This document shows positions 60,569 through 64,000 of a stretch of DNA of 64,000 bases, one piece after another; the first letter of the stretch is position 1; every line of letters starts with the position of its first letter. The DNA comes from Davidsoniella eucalypti. Lineage: Eukaryota; Ascomycota; Sordariomycetes; Microascales; Ceratocystidaceae. Location: contig RMBW01000003.1 in NCBI GenBank assembly GCA_004009845.1, positions 124,001 through 188,000 on the forward strand, written 5' to 3'. Under the pieces are notes generated by a model. That model saw only the letters and a list, made by a program, of their open reading frames with translations. It had not been told where the DNA came from and did no database searches. Position numbers and translations under genes: made by a program.

Positions 60569-61433
60569 ACCCAAAAATAAACCAAAAATAAAAAGGGACG
60601 GCAACAGGACAGCCGTCTTCCTTAATTATCTTTGCCCCTTTCTCAAGATCGCCCAGTCGGCCTTTGTACCAAACGGGGCCGTCTGTCTGTCTTCAGCTGG
60701 GAACGGCTTGCGAGCCGTGGGCTAGGACTAGCGCACTCGGACAAAGCCTGTCGACGCGTCTTGTTCTTAATTATCCTCCTCTCCCTACAAAACCAAGCCC
60801 GAGGAACTTGTGTGGTATGTGTTGTGTGGCCGGTGGATTTGTGCTTTTTTATTGTTATTCGTTTACTGGGTGGTTGTATTCTCTGATTCTTCTATACTCT
60901 CTGGGAGGTTGTCTTTTTTTTATTACCCTGTGGTCCTCTGAGGCTCATTACTTAACTCTATTCTTCTTCTTGTTGTTTTTTTCTTACCGCTATTACTGGC
61001 TACTCTTCCTCTATTCCTTTCTCGCCTGCCTATTTTTTTACCGTATCTCTTGTACCTTCTACTTCTTTGGATAATCTACGTGGTGGCTGTTGAGTATATC
61101 ACTATTCGGACCTCTGTTTTTTTCTCCAACTCATGCTTTACTGGGTTGAAGGACCTTAGTTTCCAGCCCACGAACGGGACTTATGATATCAAGATTCTGT
61201 TATAAAAATGCAATTCCTTCCATGCGTTTATAGTAATTATTCTCTGTTAACTATATGAAACCGAACAAAAGGGACATTCTAAATTATGCGTATTTACTTT
61301 CTCTAAGCATCTTAACTATGGTCAGTCCGACATGAATTCCTTGTGATGCTCAGTTCTTCATATAAAATAGCGCCACATCCAGATCTTCAGAGGCCTTTAT
61401 AAATCTCGATATACTGTAAAAATCTCGTAATTC
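60569..61433. other. 3' flank of the rhodopsin-like gene and tRNA upstream region
   Basis: T-rich UTR-like sequence. A hydrophobic frame at 60664..61074 is a consequence of the T-richness. No gene seen. Confidence 0.6.
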
Positions 61434-61505
61434 AGCAACGTGGCGCAGTGGAAGCGCGCCGGGCTCATAACCCGGAGGTCCCTTGATCGAAACGAGGTGT
61501 TGCTA
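61434..61505 (+). tRNA. Initiator tRNA-Met (CAT), no intron
   Basis: 72 nt, complete cloverleaf: acceptor AGCAACG with TGTTGCT (one G-U), D stem GCGC/GCGC, anticodon stem CCGGG/CCCGG around CTCATAA, T stem CCTTG/CGAGG around ATCGAAA, discriminator A. Initiator features are present: A1:U72, three G:C pairs next to the anticodon loop, and A54 and A60 in the T loop instead of T54 and a pyrimidine. CCA is not encoded, as in eukaryotes. Box A (TGGCGCAGTGG) and box B (GATCGAAAC) serve as internal Pol III promoter. The next gene's stop is 69 bp downstream on the other strand. Confidence 0.97.
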
Positions 61506-61519
61506 ATTCAAAGTTTGTC

Positions 61520-61541
61520 TTTTTTCAATCTTTTTTTTTTT
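61520..61541 (+). terminator. Pol III terminator T runs
   Basis: A run of six T (61520-61525) starts 15 bases after the tRNA, followed by a second run of eleven T (61531-61541). Confidence 0.8.
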
Positions 61542-61573
61542 CAATATCATATCCACATTTGACCTAACTTGTA

Positions 61574-63383
61574 CTAATTTTGATATCGAAATCTTGGACT
61601 ATCGTCTCCGAGTTCCTCCAACTGTTCTTCTGTCATCTTACGGAATATGGGATCCAGTCCTTCTTCCATACGACATTGGTTCACACCACTATAGTGCCGT
61701 GACATGTATCCCGCTATGACGATTGCGAGTATAGAGCAGGTCATGCTTATCGCGTGCGATGTTGTTTGCTTGGTGTACGAGTTACTGTCAATGCCAGTGG
61801 ACAGTCAGTTAGACAATGCAGCAATGTAGATAGATACCTTCCAAGTTGGAAAAGATCGAGGCCAAACTACGTACTATACGTAAGGTACAATAACACCAGC
61901 TATGTTGCCTGTACTTGTCGTCATCGCAACAGCAACGGCACGCTTACCAAAGCGCGGGCAGTTTCCGGCAACCTTTTGATAGTTGGTTAGTATCGTTCTG
62001 AATAACCACCTCGGCTCTCTATGACTTGGCTTCATTCCTTGATAGCCAGCTCTTACAGGGGGAACTCACCCAGGCAACGCTAGTGCCAATCACTACATAG
62101 TTTCCGGCGCCTATCAGAAATGTCGCCGCATACTTATACGATGCTGGTGCGCCAGAGATCAAGATAGCATACCCGACGACTCCTATCGCGCCGACTATCA
62201 CGATGAATATGCCACGCCGCTGAAGCCGATCCGAGTATACGGCAACCGTTATAAACGTGAGGGATGCCACAAAAAAGCATGGCACCATCAAAAGCTGTGA
62301 AGCGCGCGAGTTCCAGCTCCCGCCGTGATCTCGGATGACCATTGTTAAAAGTGCTGAATATGCTATGTGAGTTGCAAAACAGACCAAAGTTAGCTCCTCA
62401 TTCTATGGCACATCCTCTTGAGATACTCACAGTTCATAGGAACGCTTCCTGCCAACTGTGACATACAAAGCGCCCAAAGCTTCCAGTCTCGCAACGCCTT
62501 CAATCCATCACTGCGATGGAACTTCTGCGCACTTGTTGTCTGGCCATACTCCATACGTCCCCGCTTCACCATCACCGACCGCTCCTCTTTGGTCATGAAC
62601 TTGGCCGTCTCGATGCCTTTGGGAAGGAAGATGGCGGTGCAAATTCCGACTATAATGCCCGGGATACCCTCCAAGATGTAGATCCACTGCCATCCAGCCA
62701 GTCCACAGGCGCCAGCCAGTTGAGCAATACCAAAGGCCAATATGCCGCTTAAGCTACCCGCCAAGGCTCCGCACATAAGCAGACATCCGAGACGTGTGGC
62801 AAGCTCTCCCCGCGTATATAGGGTCGAGAGGTATACAGCAAGAGCAGGGAAAACGCCTGCCTGCACCACGCCAAGTAGGCTACGGCATACGAGTAGAGCG
62901 ACGCGCGATTTGGTCGCTGCTGTACACATGCCAATGAGACTCGATGCAATGCACTTTACAGCAAAAAGTCGCGGAGCTGTGATCTTCTGCAGCAGGAGAA
63001 CCGACGGGATTCCAAAGACGACGTACGGGATGTAGAACGCCATGTTTATTAGCTGAAACTGCGTAGACGTGATGTTGAGAGATTGGTAAAGCCCGTACTC
63101 TGGGTCGGTTGAAGAGTTAATGCTATTCAAGTGCATATGTCAGTCTTTCGTATACTCCCGTCTCAAAGGGCTTCAACACTGCTTACCGAACTAGAAAACA
63201 CGATGTATATATGAGCATGCACAGTGGAAGGATATTCCAATTCATCTTACGTTCAATCTCCCGCTCCATTTGCGGGTCCATGCCAGGGAGATAGTTGCAG
63301 ATTCCACTCGTAAATATATCATATTCCGGTACCGTCGCAGTAACATTGGAGCTGGTGCTGGCATTGGCTTGAGAGTCGGCCAT
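61574..63383 (-). CDS. MFS transporter, allantoate/nicotinate permease (ACS) type (496 aa, 5 exons)
   Basis: Exons 63383..63187, 63122..62431, 62362..62070, 61972..61875 and 61784..61574; every junction keeps phase. The last intron uses donor GTACGT at 61874 and acceptor GACAG, which joins V-P-Y-V-Y to N-S-Y-T-K-Q-T-T and avoids an in-frame TAG. Exon content matches the anion:cation symporter family of plasma-membrane transporters (yeast TNA1, DAL5): R-x-x-N-W-N-I-L-P before helix 1, M-A-F-Y-I-P-Y-V-V-F-G-I-P (helix 2), L-V-C-R-S-L-L-G-V-V-Q-A-G-V-F-P-A (helix 4), Y-I-L-E-G-I-P-G-I-I-V-G (helix 6), G-K-R-A-V-A-V-A-M and T-G-N-I-A-G-V-I (helix 10-11). The usual D-R-x-N-I after helix 1 reads V-R-I-N-S here. 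Substrates in this family are small organic acids, vitamins or amides; the one here is unknown. The frame appears intact. Confidence 0.87.
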
Positions 63384-64000
63384 GTTGAAAATAATAGATA
63401 TAGTGGCTTTGGCAAGTCTTTATATGTTGAATATGGCTTCAGTGGTAATAGGTTGAAAATGTAGAGAACTGTCACAAACATTACAAGGTAGGCTGTTTAT
63501 GAGATATCTACTGCTTTTATATACTCATCTAGGTATTTCTTTTTCTTTGGGCAACTTACAGATCTTCTTGGATAGACTGCCTAGCAGCTGATCTAAGCCC
63601 TCTCCGTGCGTGAATATCCAAACATAACAACACTCCAAGAAGGTCACACAAATCCCAGATCTACAGGTCACTAAGTATGCTAGGAGGAAGGTACACGGTC
63701 TTGAGGAAAGCATGATATCATATAACAGCATTCTATTACACAACTCAAAACTAGAGTGATATATTCAAGGCATCGTCCCGCCCTTGACGAAACTATCTAA
63801 CTAAAAGAATAATATACTACAAATGTGGCAGTTCCACTTAGAAGCACACTCTATAATGATATCTTGTGTATAATTTAGTTGGTTTTTTGTCAGCTATCTA
63901 GTATAATGGGAAAAAAATCAAAAGTTACAAACTAAACCTTCTTCACTGCATTCAAAACTACATGCAGTACATATAAGCAAAATGAATGTCATGTTTCACA
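63384..64000. other. Upstream region of the MFS gene
   Basis: Promoter side of the MFS gene. No gene seen up to the window end. Confidence 0.55.

Noticed and set aside
59537..60604. Minus-strand frames opposite the rhodopsin-like gene (up to 159 codons)
   Set aside because: Antisense shadows of a GC-rich, strongly biased coding region.
61754..61990. Plus-strand 78-codon frame and the in-frame TAG in the MFS gene suggesting a pseudogene
   Set aside because: The TAG falls inside the last intron when donor GTACGT (61874) and acceptor at 61785 are used. The spliced frame is intact and joins V-P-Y-V-Y to N-S-Y in phase.
1..64000. CRISPR arrays, bacterial-type operons, riboswitches, rRNA genes
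   Set aside because: Regularly spaced repeats and prokaryotic signals are absent. The window is eukaryotic nuclear DNA, and no rRNA sequence is recognisable.

Overview
The window is nuclear DNA of a filamentous ascomycete (Pezizomycotina). The evidence is short spliceosomal introns with GT..AG ends and CTAAC-like branch points, genes on both strands without operons, a fungal STAND/NLR-type protein, a short fungal ELYS homologue, GPI-anchored cell-wall proteins and a filamentous-fungus GT2 glycosyltransferase. I cannot resolve the class. All gene models were spliced by hand and checked for reading phase. No RNA evidence was available.

Layout. 0-3.4 kb: 3' part of a STAND-type NTPase gene with a C-terminal zinc finger. 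4.5-6.1 kb: transaldolase. 7.1-9.2 kb (-): bHLH transcription factor with a Q/H-rich tail. 9.2-20.1 kb: an 11 kb stretch in which I find no gene. 20.1-21.4 kb: broken ankyrin-repeat gene. 24.1-25.8 kb (-): DEAD-box helicase DHH1. 27.5-30.5 kb: a convergent pair of mitochondrial-type genes, GatB and a J-domain protein. The pair is flanked by two inverted, diverged copies of a short dispersed repeat. The left copy ends in A25 and has an 8-bp flanking direct repeat, as a retroposed element would.

33.7-45.4 kb is a cell-surface neighbourhood: a secreted FMN-dependent hydroxy-acid oxidase-like protein, a membrane GT2 polysaccharide synthase-like enzyme, a small secreted protein, a GPI-anchored lectin-like beta-propeller protein and a mucin-like Ser/Thr-rich GPI protein. 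46.1-52.5 kb: divergent genes for an ELYS-type nuclear pore protein and the condensin subunit SMC4. 52.5-59.2 kb is largely non-coding, with decayed coding sequence near 54.9-56.2 kb. 59.2-60.6 kb: rhodopsin-like seven-helix membrane protein. 61.43-61.51 kb: initiator tRNA-Met. 61.6-63.4 kb (-): five-exon MFS transporter of the allantoate/nicotinate permease (ACS) type.

How they work together: most genes are unrelated housekeeping or surface functions. The only functional groupings I can argue for are the surface-protein stretch (33.7-45.4 kb), the mitochondrial pair (27.5-30.5 kb) and the mitosis-related divergent pair ELYS/SMC4. I found no convincing new multi-gene system. The points most worth checking are the candidate retroposon and its inverted relative, the phase-preserving candidate cassette exon inside the bHLH domain, the apparent loss of an active-site Tyr in the secreted flavo-oxidase, and the unexplained 11 kb desert.
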